Shown: positions 52,454 through 63,818 of the stretch, one piece after another
How positions within the stretch are numbered: position 1 is the first letter of the stretch
Layout of the letters: the number at the start of each line of letters is the position of its first letter
DNA from: Prunella strophiata
Taxonomy: Eukaryota; Chordata; Aves; Passeriformes; Prunellidae
Direction of reading: 5' to 3'
Length of the DNA stretch: 64,000 nt
Assembly: GCA_036583965.1 (NCBI GenBank)
Contig: JAZBQD010000015.1
Span: forward strand, 71,402,330 to 71,466,329
Program-made: the position numbers and the translations under genes
The notes under the pieces: generated by a model
What the model was told of the DNA's origin: nothing
Seen by the model: the letters and a program-made list of their open reading frames with translations, nothing else
The model's database searches: none

Positions 52454-52631
52454 CTGGTTCTTGGACTACCTTGTCTGCCTGGACATGCTCTATTTAAACA
52501 AGCTGTTTTACCAAGCCCTACTGAAAGAACATATTGAGAACCCTCTGGCTGAGCTGGTAGACAAAAGCAGTCCAAGGACTGCAATGGTTCCATATTGTTT
52601 TCCCTCTAATTGGAACCTTTTCAGAACTTAA
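52454..52631 (+). CDS. Candidate alternative last exon of ROPN1L
   Basis: A pyrimidine tract (TTCATTTTTTCTCTGAC) and acceptor ATACAG end at 52453. With the phase left by exon 50848-51023 (GC|C = Ala) the exon is open for 58 codons, starting AWFLDYLVCLDMLYLNKLFY, and stops at TAA 52629-52631. AATAAA follows at 52666-52671. It is not similar to the ropporin C-terminus or to any family I know. Acceptor, phase, stop and poly(A) signal agree, but a 58-codon open frame can arise by chance, and the exon at 51963 resembles the family better. Confidence 0.35.
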
Positions 52632-52671
52632 AAATATTTTTTCATTTTTTGGATAAACTTGTCTAAATAAA

Positions 52672-53634
52672 GATGTTTTAAATATATCTTGTTTTCTGAC
52701 AGGAAAAGCTACTGCATTTGTCATATAGGCAAGGAATACCTGACACAGAGTTGTTTAGTTAGAATGCTGTAGCAGGTATAGAAGCCTAAATCCATCAAAA
52801 CTAGACCAAATATTTAGTGACAGATAATCACACTTAATTGCAGAAACAGCTGCAGTATGAAAGAGGATACTAGAGGCTACAGTAAAACTGCAAAGATTCC
52901 CTTTGACTGAGAAGGCCACAACCAGGAGCAACATGAAGTGTCCTCTCTTGGCACATTGAACAAACAGAAGTATTTTAGGAAAGATGGATCTTGTTCTCTT
53001 ACAGTTGTTTACTTTGTTGAGGCAAGAAGCTTAGCTGATGGTGACTAACCTTGCTGAAGTAGATTGTGTGAGGAATTAACAGAACTGTATGTCCTTACTA
53101 TCTATCTGCACGTTTTATCAACCTCTATCACAAACATTTGTATGTTATTCCACAGGATGGGAAGTCTTCCTAGTTATTGCTGGAAGGAAATGCTCCTGCT
53201 GTTTGAATATGGTACTCAGCAATATTCCAGGTATCCTTAGTGCCTCCCCCCTAGCTTCTGTGAAGAGCTTCATTCTCAGCACCTTTACCAGATTACATTG
53301 ATCCAAATTTTCTTTGAGCATGAGCTTGGGAACATTAACTTTTATGTTATTGTCCATTTAACGTCAACTGCAGCTGAAGATGTTTTATCCTGTTGGAGAA
53401 CTCTGCCCTCTGGTACACGCTCTCAGTAGGCAATGCCACCTAGAGGTAATGGTGTTAGGTAGGAGGGGGAGCTCTCTTCATGCCTTCCCTGTTTGTAACT
53501 GATCTGGACTCCAGGGATTAGCTCTCTTCTACATCCATTACTTGTGGGCCAGGAAGGCCAGTAAGTACAGCCTCTCATAAATTTTATTCTTCAGCCTTGT
53601 CAGAATAACTCAAATACATGAGAGATCAATATAA
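52672..53634. other. Intergenic gap between ROPN1L and SNRNP48 3' ends
   Basis: About 960 bp between convergent genes. No coding exon, RNA gene or known repeat recognised. Confidence 0.6.
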
Positions 53635-53640
53635 TTTATT
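53635..53640 (-). terminator. SNRNP48: Poly(A) signal of SNRNP48
   Basis: TTTATT on the + strand is AATAAA on the gene strand, about 220 nt after the stop codon (53857-53859). This makes a short 3' UTR. Confidence 0.65.
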
Positions 53641-53856
53641 AACAGATGTATAAATGTTACAGATTTACACATTATCTGAAATATACTGCTTCCATACTGA
53701 CAAACCATAGCACTTTGTCTCCAAGCAGCACAGGTCTGATGCAATACCAATATTATGAGCACACCTTTACTGCCTTGGGCAAAACAGCAGTAACAATAGT
53801 TCTTGTAGAAGTTGTGTTTTGAACAGCTGACAAACAAAATCATCAGGTTCTTGTTT

Positions 53857-56800
53857 CTACTTTCTTCTTTTATGATTATAATACTTGTCTTCATCCCTGA
53901 AACAAAAGCATAAACATTGTGCAGGCTGTTAGGCTCAGAGTGAGAGTCTGAAGAGAAAAAAAACAACTTGGAAAATGGAAAGCTGTCATTAAATGTAGTC
54001 ACATCCTCCTCTAAGGAAAGAAAGTAAACTGCTTTTAGACAGTTTCTTTTCCATGCTGCTTTAATCAAGCCTTGTCATGCAGTGCCAGAGGGGCAATTAG
54101 TTTAGGATGAATGGCATCACGGTGTAATGAAGCCAGCTTTGAGACAAGCCATCATTGCCATCTGCGCAGTTATGTAATGCATTTACCCAAACACAAGGGG
54201 CAAGGCAGCATTTCTTCTGCACAACAGTCCTCATGTCTGCTCAAACACAAGTCCCACACACCTGTGGTCCTACAGATATATGTCTTTGTTGATGGTATTA
54301 GAAGGTGTGGCCTAGATTTGTTTTCTTTTGCTAAATTGTATGTCCAGAAGTACTAAAGAGCATTGTTTTGAAGCATCTAATATGGAAAGGTTAATGTATG
54401 CATACTAGTGAAACACATAATACTATTTATTAAGATCTAGAGCAAACTAGAACAGAAATCAGCATTAGACATGACAGGCACTTAGTTGTGGATGAGAAAC
54501 ATACTGTCCATTTAACCTTGCTGATCAAGGAGTAAAATCAACACTGTGTAACAGTACTGTTGCAGTCCTGCAGTGTGCTGCTGAAGGTGCCACCTTTCAG
54601 ATGTGACAGTAAACTCTAAAGTCTGGATTTTGTGATCTCACTGTATGTTTTGTTTAGTTTTAGTAGCCTCCTGCCACTGGTTTGTCATACTGCACATGAG
54701 GTTAACCTGTCTTTTTAATTGGACTAGACATTCTCAACCTCTGCACTAAATTCTCATAGAAAACGGCTACAGCTGCCTGATTGGGTAGCAGGAGTCAGCT
54801 GTCACTGTTTCTGCTCACCTCTCTCTTTTTCTCCGAGAGTCTCTGTCTTTGCCTCTCTCTCGACTCCTCCGTCGTTTACTTGGACTCCTGCTGGTGTCTC
54901 TCCTGTGTCGCGAGCACTCCGTGTCCTTACTGCTCCCCCCAGACTGCCGCGAGTCCACCGAAGCTGACCGCCGGTCTTCCCTTCTGAAAAGGAACTTCAG
55001 TGATTTTAATCAATACAACCAGTTTCACAGTCAGTTTCCTGTACCAGTTTTGTAATATAGTGACATACCAATGATGTAAGAAAGAGGATGTATCTTTTAT
55101 TAAGCCTCTCTGTCTAAGAAATACAATACCTTCCAAAAGATGCCCAAAGTCCATGTGCATATCTCAGCACACCATTTAATCCGATTATTTCCTATGAACA
55201 CTGCTCCTCAGTCTTAACACCTCTGCTTGTGAAACTGGAGGCAGTAGAAGGGGTTCACTCTGTTTTGCTTTAAATCTTTAACTCTTAAGCTGCCACCTAC
55301 AGCTGGAGAACCTAAGTCCTGATCTGACAGAATCATAGAATTGTTAGGGTTGGAAGGGACCTCTGGAGATCTACTACACTCCCCTTGCCAAGGCAGGGTC
55401 ACCTGGAGCAGGTTACCCAGGAAAGTGTCCAGGTGGGTTTTGAATGTCTCTAGACAGGGAGACTCCAGGACTACTCTGGGCAGACTGTTCCAGTGCCTCT
55501 GCCACCCATTCATCTCCATTTTAATGCTGGGAAAAGAGTGTCACTTTCTAGTGTGCAAAAACATTCTCCTCTCAAAGACCTGCTGAAGAGGCACAAATAG
55601 GCAATCACTAGGTCATGACTCCATGTTTACTTCAGTGACAAATATTTGGAAGGGTGTGCAGTGTTTCTTGACACAGCAGAAATATGTATAGCTAAAACAC
55701 CCTCCCAATTAGCACAGCAGCATTTGCAGGAATAAGAACTGCAAAGCCTCCCCATATTTACTATGTTACGGAAATCTTTACTCTGAGGTGTAATATATCT
55801 AGCACATGTCATGTGGTAGGGAAGGGTAAGAGATTGTGTACTTGTATTTCCAAGTGTCCTTCTGTACCCAGCTACAACATTTGGGCACAGAGGGAACACC
55901 ATTCATCCCCCTGCTCCACCAGAAACTACCTGTTCAGATGAATCACTTGCAACTAACCTACTTAGCTCTGAAAGAAAGATACTTACTAATTTTTCTCCAT
56001 CCTTCATGCAGGCAGAGCTTCCCAAGCAAGACTTAATAGAATTAGTATAAAATAAACCGTGCATATGACTCAGATAAGGCTGGTATGTGCTATTAGAAGA
56101 AGGTGGTAAGATAAAATTACAATCTGCTTCATGCCTGAAGCAGCTCTCAGCTGTGGCATACCTTCCTGAAGACTTTGACTTCCCTCCTTCATATATCTCT
56201 GCATTATCCAACCTATTCTCCTCCTGCCACTGATTGCTGAGTTCTTCCATATGCACACCAATCACATCCCGAATCACCTGGAGATTAAGAGATATTAAAA
56301 ACAAACATGTCATGGTAGTGCCTGTACTAGCACTAGACAAACTGTTAACATCTCAAAAAAACCCTAACCTCACAAAAATCTCCCCCAAACCCTGTACATC
56401 AGATGTTTGAATGGAAAGTCTGCTATAGTTTGCAACAATAATAAAGCAGGATGCAAGAAGCAGAGAATAACACATTATTTGTCTTTGAAAGAGTATATAA
56501 CTGTTTATGCTGATATAGAATAAGCACTTTTGTGCAAAAAAGCCTTTTTTTCCCCCATCTCACCTCAGTGTAGGACTTCTTTGTTATATGAACATTCTTA
56601 GCTCTGTATGACTGCCGCCGCCTTTTGTAGTCTCGCATTTCAGCCAAAATTTCAAGATGGGACTTTGGACCTTTCTGACTATCATCTAGCAAAAAATTGG
56701 GAGTAAAACAAATGGTCATTAGAAGGATGTTAGCACCTGCAGGTATGCAGGATGTTCAGGAACATAAAATAATTGTGTTCTTTCTCAAATTCCTCCTGTA

Positions 56801-59800
56801 TTTAGTAACTATGCTGAATTTATCTCAAGCTTCCTCCCCAGCCTTCTTGCTGGCTGTTTACACACAAGTAAAAAGCCACCAAGCAAACTCTGTTATTTGA
56901 TCTCAGTATCCAAACTATGATCCAAACCAATATACAGGCTCGTGATTTGGTCAAATGCCTTCTAAATACGATCAAGTTTTCAAAGCTGGTATTACAGTAA
57001 GACACAGAATGAGGAAGCCAGATTCTGTAAAAAAGTTTCCTGCACAGATGACAAGCACTGTTGCACCTCCTAGGCACAGCAGGGCCTGCAGGGTGACACA
57101 GATGCTTTTGCTGCACTTGGTACAGTTACAAACTGGCATGACTCAACAGGGATAAGAGGTCCCAGACCAACACCAAAGTATGTTGCTCAAGAGCCCCACC
57201 CAGATGTCTGCCAACCTCTCCTGTTCAGCTTTTATTCTTAAGCAATCTTTAATCTCATCATGTCTTACAGCAAATAACTGTTCCAAGCTGCACAGCACAT
57301 TGGCAACATTAAGCAACCTGGAGTCAGCTGCAGCAAAGACAGAAGATCCATTCACTGAGATACACACAATATATGTGCCAAGAGCAGAGCACTGAAGCTT
57401 TCCCAGAAGGAAAACATCATAAAAGGACACCAAACTAGCATTTTGTGATGCCAGGTCTTTGTTGTGGCTTTTAAGAACAGTATGCTCTCCACATTAAAAA
57501 AAAGAAAAAAAAAGAGCCCAATCAATTCTGTTTGGCTTTTGTTAAAAGTCATGTAACTGGACAAACTGAAAGTTCTGAGCCATAAATTCAACAACAGCTC
57601 ATTCTTCAAACCTTGGGTGATTTTCGCTGCTAAATCCACGAAGAGATCACTGTCATTTTCCATTATCTGGGATCTGGACCTCTGTTTCTTTGTCTCCTCA
57701 ACAACGTAATCATAAAGAGCAAGGCGGTCAGCTTGGGTCAGGTCACAGGTGAAACTGCTTGTGGTTCTGAGGAACTTCTATGGGCAGTAAGGAGTAAGAA
57801 CCTGGAGGTTGGACAGAGAGCTGTTACTTGTAAAGTACCATAACTATGCAAGAAAATACCAAGAAGCTCAACAAACAATGCAGTAAACTCCCAGGCTGTT
57901 TTCATCCATCCCCTATGTATCTGTAAGAAGTTTCAACCTTTTTAATTTGAAAAGAGGAAAACTGCTCTAAGATCCTTCCCAAGCCCCACTCAGGCTGTAA
58001 AACCCCAACTGATTGCTTACACAGATACAGTTTTCCTATGCCATGGAGGAATTGTATTAGATTAGATCGAAATGAAGGTCTGTAATTTCCCATGAGTTTC
58101 AGCTCTTGACTTACAAGCTAAATCAAGAGAAGCTGCAGCTCTAACTTGTGGGTTTATCTTACTCCTAAAATGTTACATAAAGTGCTAGCTCCAAAATACC
58201 TGTTCTGCCAACAAGAATGAAAGCCTCTAGGAGAACAGATAACCAAGCACTGTGTAAATCAGTCTTGCTCACACTGTCACCTTCTCTACAGAGCTTTTGT
58301 AATAGACTGACACAGGAATTTATAGCTAAAAGGACTACAAAGGCACTTTCAAAGTGCTCCAGATCAGATAACTGACTTAAAGTTATGGAAAAAAACACAC
58401 TGCCTGAACACTCTTCTTTCCCATTCCCCAGTTAAAACACATATGCCTCCAAACAAATTAATCCATTCTCAATCCGTTGCAACAGCAGTTAAGTGACTCC
58501 CACAAAGATACAGGATGCAATACTCTAGGACATGGCCAGCAAAAAACCATTTTAGTCAAAAACTTTCAATTTTCCAGCAACCACTGATCTGACCTCCATA
58601 ATCCTGCTTCCTCCAACACAATCCCACACGTCTCCAGGCAAACAGAAGAGCAACACATAAGAAAGGTGTATGCAACACCCTTCTCAACAGGAAACCTAAA
58701 ACTTCTCCAAATTATTCAGCTCTTAATGGAAGCTGGGCAATCACTACTATCACTAAAGACACTAAAGAAGAGGAAGAGAAACCACAGTAACTCTACAAAC
58801 AAACCTAAAATACAATGATTTCATCACTACTGTACTTGGAACATAAACCAGAACTGTTCTAACATGAACAAATTAATTGAAACACAGAAACTAGAAGTCT
58901 CTTTTTAAAAATGCACTGTACTTACAGTGTCACAGAAGTCCACAAAAATGCACTGATAATTACATGCTTGTGATTTTACAAGAATTGCACAACTTGTGAT
59001 TGAGACCAGTTTTTATTCCCAACAATGTAGCTATGCTAATATTCTAACTATGGTTAGAATTGAAGAAAAAAACCCCAAAAAACCAAGAAAGAAAATCTCT
59101 TCCTTTGAGACAGTTGAGTCAAAAGGAAATTTAAAATTTGTTTCTGTTGTCAAAGACTTTAAATTGAACAAACAAGTCAGTAAATCTTACAACAGGCCAA
59201 ATTGTCACAATGAAAACACTAAAACTGGGTCGGTAGTTATCCTTAGAGAAAGGCAAGCTGGCAGGGAAATCTGGGCAGTGAACACTGGCATCTAGTGGCT
59301 CACTGGTGCACCTTTGCAATGAACCACTCCACAAAGGGTTTATCTGCTGCTTCTCTACTTGGATGTGGTGGTGTCAAATTAATGAGTTCCCACTTCCCTT
59401 CAGAGGAAATGCACCTGACATGCTCAAAATGCAGTGCTCATCCCAGGAAATCTCCTTCCCAAGCAACTATCCATTAAGCCTCTATTTGCTATGCCAGAAA
59501 AACAAAACATGAAAAACTGTCCAAGCAAGTGCTGCTGTATTTCACTGTCAGAAAAGTTTCAGTGTTACTTTTCCTTCTGCCTATATATGTTTAACAAACC
59601 AAAGTCTACAGAGAGCAAATGTTCTTTCAGGTGTTGCAGTAATTTCTCAACCATTCACTAAAGCTCTACAGATTCCAACAGGGAGCCCTATTTTTCTACT
59701 TTGTCTAAGTCTGAATCCTTAAAGACTCCATCCTAGCCTGGTCTGTCTGGTCACAAAACCTACTGAAAAATGAAACATAAAGGAATTAATGAGCTTGGAG

Positions 59801-61303
59801 CAGTGACAAAGGACAACATCGCATTTGCAAATGTGCCAGCATGGTTCTTACACAACTTCTTAGTTCAGTCTTGAAACAGTCCAACATAGTAACACTGTGT
59901 GTTTGGTTTTTTCAGCCCTGAAGACAATAAGATACATGAGCACAACATCTCTCATCTAGCTGCCCCAAGCACAGAAAGTAATCATGCTCCAAGATGTGCA
60001 GGGGAAGGAATAGTAAAAATAAATGAAGTGAAATTCCTCACAGCAGTTCTCAGTGGAATGAAGGAAGCAGCAAGGAGAGAGACAAGAGCAGCTCTCCACA
60101 GGAGGCTGGTGAAATCACATCAGTATTTGCTTGCTCCTTACCTTCACTGTAGCCTGCACCTTCCTTTGCACTTTGGGCTCTAGCCTGCTTAACAATGTGA
60201 AACTGTAGATCTTTATCTGTAGGCAGATAAGAAAATAAAATCATACCACTTTTACATCAAGTTCTTGGGTACTTGACTGGGTTACCCTTTATTCCCCAAC
60301 CTCTATTATGAGATGTATGGTATGGTACAGAATATCATGGTTTCATTCATGTACAAATGGACATTTGAACTAAAAATGTAATATTCATCTACTACATATT
60401 TGAAATGAGGAGAGAAAATTAAGGAAAAAAATATGTATTTCTGAGTTACAAGGGTATGTAAAAAGAATATTACTCTCTGTACCATTCCTTTATCTCCAAA
60501 TTCTACAGACAGCTTCCCCACGTTCTAATCATGCATTTTAATACACTTTCTACATCTGATGCAAGAGTGAGGACTGAGAACATAGGAAGAAACCCCTAAG
60601 AGAACAAAACAGGTCCTCCTTGGATTTTAAGACGAAAATATAGAAGTGATCTATGGAGTTGAATTATACAGTGATAGAAGCATAAAAAAAGGTAAATTAA
60701 GGCAAATTGCAAACTACAATTTGAGAAAACTGAAACACTCAAGATTTTCGGGAGGTCTTGGGGAGTTTACAGCTGCCAAGGCAGTGGGGTTGTGCTCCCG
60801 TGAGGACGTGGACTCCTTAGTCCCACATCTCGGTCCTTCCCCGGGATCTCCCCACAGCCCCTCAGCCCCAGCCGTGTGTGCCGCTCACCCATGGCCACGG
60901 TGGGAACCTTCAGGTTTTCGTAGAAAAAGCTGGAGTCGTACATCTCGGCCTGCGGGACCAAAGGGCTCGGTCAAGGCCCGGCCCGGGGCCGCCGGGCGGT
61001 GGAAGCCGGCGCGCCCAGGCCGGCCCCGCGCCCCGCTTCCCGAGCCGCGCTCCCACCTCCTCCTCGGCGGAGTATCCCAGCCTGCGCAGCCGGCAGGACG
61101 CGGCGTGCCGCTCCAGCGACGCGCGGGGGACACGGTGATGGACATCGTAGGGGCACAGCACCCACTCCACCTGCGAGGGAACACGGGTCAGCCCCGGCCC
61201 GCCGGCCCCGCCGCCCTGCCCCGCGCAGCCCCCGCCGCCTCACCGAGTCCCCGCCGAGCCACACGGCGCTGGGAGCCGCCATGGCTGCGCCGGGAGCCGC
61301 CAT
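53857..61303 (-). CDS. SNRNP48: SNRNP48, U11/U12 snRNP 48 kDa protein (U11-48K), nine coding exons
   Basis: Minor-spliceosome subunit of the U11/U12 di-snRNP that contacts the U12-type 5' splice site. Exons in gene order: 61303-61244, 61170-61057, 60949-60889, 60216-60142, 57777-57612, 56685-56564, 56277-56162, 54983-54819, 53896-53857. Exon 2 carries the CHHC zinc finger: CPYDVHHRVPRASLERH then AASC (Cys, His, His, Cys). Later blocks: SSFFYENLKVPTV, FHIVKQARAQSAK, CDLTQADRLALYDYVVEETK, ENDSDLFVDLAAKI, LEILAEMRDYKRRRQSYRAK, VHITKKSYTE, VIRDVIGVHMEELSNQW, and an Arg/Ser-rich tail (SVDSRQSGGSS, ECSRHRRDTSRSPSKRRR) ending NHKRRK. Roughly 305 residues. A second in-frame ATG lies at 61282. Exon 5 has one extra base. 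Phases fit at all eight junctions once that is allowed. Confidence 0.95.
55328..55575 (-). mobile_element. CR1 LINE 3' end, antisense
   Basis: AGAATCATAGAATTGTTAGG, GTTGGAAGGGACCTCTGGAG, AGGGTCACCTGGAGCAGG, GTGGGTTTTGAATGTCTC, GACTGTTCCAGTGCCTCTGC, in the order of the complement of CR1. Lies in the SNRNP48 intron between exons 54983 and 56162; sense to SNRNP48, since both are on the - strand. Confidence 0.9.
57612..57777 (-). CDS. SNRNP48: SNRNP48 exon 5 with one extra base
   Basis: Acceptor CCCATAG before 57777. The frame reads EVPQNHKQF, as in the family, then breaks: the gene strand has CAGTTTCACCTGTGAC where CAGTTCACC is needed to continue TCDLTQADRLALYDYVVEET. The AAA at 57752-57754 (+ strand) carries the extra base. 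Exon length is 166 nt; 165 nt fits both neighbours. The donor is the weak AAG|GTTTGA. Confidence 0.92.
57778..60141 (-). other. SNRNP48: SNRNP48 intron 4, largest intron
   Basis: No repeat or gene recognised in 2.36 kb. Relative to the mammalian protein as I remember it, about eight residues are missing between exon 4 (ends GYSE) and exon 5 (starts EVPQNH). A very small phase-1 exon could hide here; I did not find a convincing one. Confidence 0.5.
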
Positions 61304-61630
61304 GGCCGCAGCGCGGCCCCGTGACCGCCGAGGGGCGGCCCCGCGTTGGGTGAGGGCGCTCCCGCCCCAGAGCGGGCGGGTCTGAGTCAAGCCCTGCCTT
61401 TTATTTTTTTAAATGAGTAGCCGGTAACTGGGCAGTTACGATTAATCAGTTGCATTGTGAGCAGCGGATGCTTGGTTAGAATTTTAAGGAATAGGGAAAC
61501 AATCGCAAGTTGGATGGGCTGTCCGGACTAGAGCCACCAGGAGCGGAGCCAACAGGGCTGAGCAGTAACTGGGGATTGTAATCCCGGCAGTGGGCGATCG
61601 CGACCTCCGACTCATTGGCCACCTACTCAA
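61304..61630 (-). promoter_or_regulatory. SNRNP48: SNRNP48 promoter region
   Basis: CpG-rich sequence runs from about 60960 to 61380 around the start codon. Upstream of the ATG on the gene strand are GC boxes (CCCGCCCC at about 61361-61368; GGGCGGG at 61374-61380 on +), a TGAGTCA AP-1-like site at 61383-61389, and an inverted CCAAT box (ATTGG at 61615-61619 on +). No TATA box seen. Typical of a housekeeping promoter; sites are motif matches only. Confidence 0.55.
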
Positions 61631-61862
61631 ACGGAGCCCAGGCCCAGATGGAGAGCAGGACCGCGCCGCGGACTGATTAACATGAGCGGCGAGAGACACA
61701 GCCAGCAGATGGGGGTTGAGTAGCAATTAACACAAAAGTTACGTAATTTGCAACCAATGAATGCTGATGCCCTGCTTGCTGAAATGTGCAAATAGCGGGA
61801 AGTTCCGGCGCTCGGCAAGGCAGCCGTGCGCGGGTCACCGTCAGCCGCCCGCCTGGCGCGAA
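61631..61862. other. Spacer between SNRNP48 promoter and minisatellite
   Basis: No gene recognised. Another inverted CCAAT context (ACCAATGAATG, 61752) lies here. It becomes GC-rich from about 61800 towards the array, where CGAACGGGAGC at 61858-61868 resembles a diverged first unit. Confidence 0.5.
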
Positions 61863-63818
61863 CGGGAGCGAGCACCGGGAGCGAGCACCGGGAGCGAGCA
61901 CCGGGAGCGAGCACCGGGAGCGAGCACCGGGAGCGAGCACCGGGAGCGAGCACCGGGAGCGAGCACCGGGAGCGAGCACCGGAGCGAGCACCGGGAGCGA
62001 GCACCGGGAGCGAGCACCGGGAGCGAGCACCGGAGCGAGCACCGGAGCGAGCACCGGAGCGAGCACCGGGAGCGAGCACCGGAGCGAGCACCGGAGCGAG
62101 CACCGGAGCGAGCACCGGAGCGAGCACCGGAGCGAGCACCGGAGCGAGCACCGGAGCGAGCACCGGGAGCGAGCACGGGAGCGAGCACCGGAGCGAGCAC
62201 CGGGAGCGAGCACCGGAGCGAGCACCGGGAGCGAGCACCGGAGCGAGCACCGGAGCGAGCACCGGAGCGAGCACCGGAGCGAGCACCGGAGCGAGCACCG
62301 GAGCGAGCACCGGGAGCGAGCACCGGAGCGAGCACCGGGAGCGAGCACCGGAGCGAGCACCGGAGCGAGCACCGGAGCGAGCACCGGAGCGAGCACCGGA
62401 GCGAGCACCGGAGCGAGCACCGGAGCGAGCACCGGAGCGAGCACCGGAGCGAGCACCGGGAGCGAGCACCGGAGCGAGCACCGGGAGCGAGCACCGGAGC
62501 GAGCACCGGGAGCGAGCACGGGAGCGAGCACCGGAGCGAGCACCGGGAGCGAGCACCGGAGCGAGCACCGGAGCGAGCACCGGGAGCGAGCACCGGGAGC
62601 GAGCACCGGGAGCGAGCACCGGAGCGAGCACCGGAGCGAGCACCGGAGCGAGCACCGGAGCGAGCACCGGGAGCGAGCACCGGAGCGAGCACCGGAGCGA
62701 GCACCGGGAGCGAGCACCGGAGCGAGCACCGGGAGCGAGCACCGGAGCGAGCACCGGAGCGAGCACCGGGAGCGAGCACCGGAGCGAGCACCGGAGCGAG
62801 CACCGGGAGCGAGCACCGGGAGCGAGCACCGGGAGCGAGCACCGGAGCGAGCACCGGAGCGAGCACCGGAGCGAGCACCGGAGCGAGCACCGGGAGCGAG
62901 CACCGGAGCGAGCACCGGAGCGAGCACCGGGAGCGAGCACCGGAGCGAGCACCGGAGCGAGCACCGGAGCGAGCACCGGGAGCGAGCACCGGAGCGAGCA
63001 CCGGGAGCGAGCACCGGGAGCGAGCACCGGAGCGAGCACCGGAGCGAGCACCGGAGCGAGCACCGGAGCGAGCACCGGAGCGAGCACCGGAGCGAGCACC
63101 GGAGCGAGCACCGGAGCGAGCACCGGAGCGAGCACCGGAGCGAGCACCGGAGCGAGCACCGGAGCGAGCACCGGAGCGAGCACCGGGAGCGAGCACCGGG
63201 AGCGAGCACCGGAGCGAGCACCGGGAGCGAGCACCGGAGCGAGCACCGGAGCGAGCACCGGGAGCGAGCACCGGAGCGAGCACCGGAGCGAGCACCGGGA
63301 GCGAGCACCGGAGCGAGCACCGGAGCGAGCACCGGAGCGAGCACCGGAGCGAGCACCGGAGCGAGCACCGGAGCGAGCACCGGAGCGAGCACCGGAGCGA
63401 GCACCGGAGCGAGCACCGGAGCGAGCACCGGGAGCGAGCACCGGGAGCGAGCACCGGGAGCGAGCACCGGGAGCGAGCACCGGAGCGAGCACCGGAGCGA
63501 GCACCGGAGCGAGCACCGGAGCGAGCACCGGAGCGAGCACCGGAGCGAGCACCGGGAGCGAGCACCGGAGCGAGCACCGGAGCGAGCACCGGAGCGAGCA
63601 CCGGAGCGAGCACCGGGAGCGAGCACCGGGAGCGAGCACCGGAGCGAGCACCGGAGCGAGCACCGGAGCGAGCACCGGAGCGAGCACCGGAGCGAGCACC
63701 GGAGCGAGCACCGGAGCGAGCACCGGAGCGAGCACCGGAGCGAGCACCGGAGCGAGCACCGGAGCGAGCACCGGAGCGAGCACCGGGAGCGAGCACCGGA
63801 GCGAGCACCGGAGCGAGC
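61863..63818. repeat. GC-rich 12/13-bp minisatellite, about 158 units
   Basis: Tandem mixture of a 12-bp unit GAGCACCGGAGC and a 13-bp unit GAGCACCGGGAGC that differ by one G. The first nine or so units are mostly 13-mers; further in, 12-mers dominate in long runs (for example 63020-63180). Rare variants lack a C (GAGCACGGGAGC at about 62171 and 62514). Each unit has two CpGs, one inside a CCGG site, giving several hundred CpGs. No unit contains a stop codon in any frame, so frames of 680-770 codons arise on both strands, with four-residue repeats such as ERAP, SEHR, GAST (+) or SGAR, RCSL, VLAP (-). I do not regard these as genes. Confidence 0.97.
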
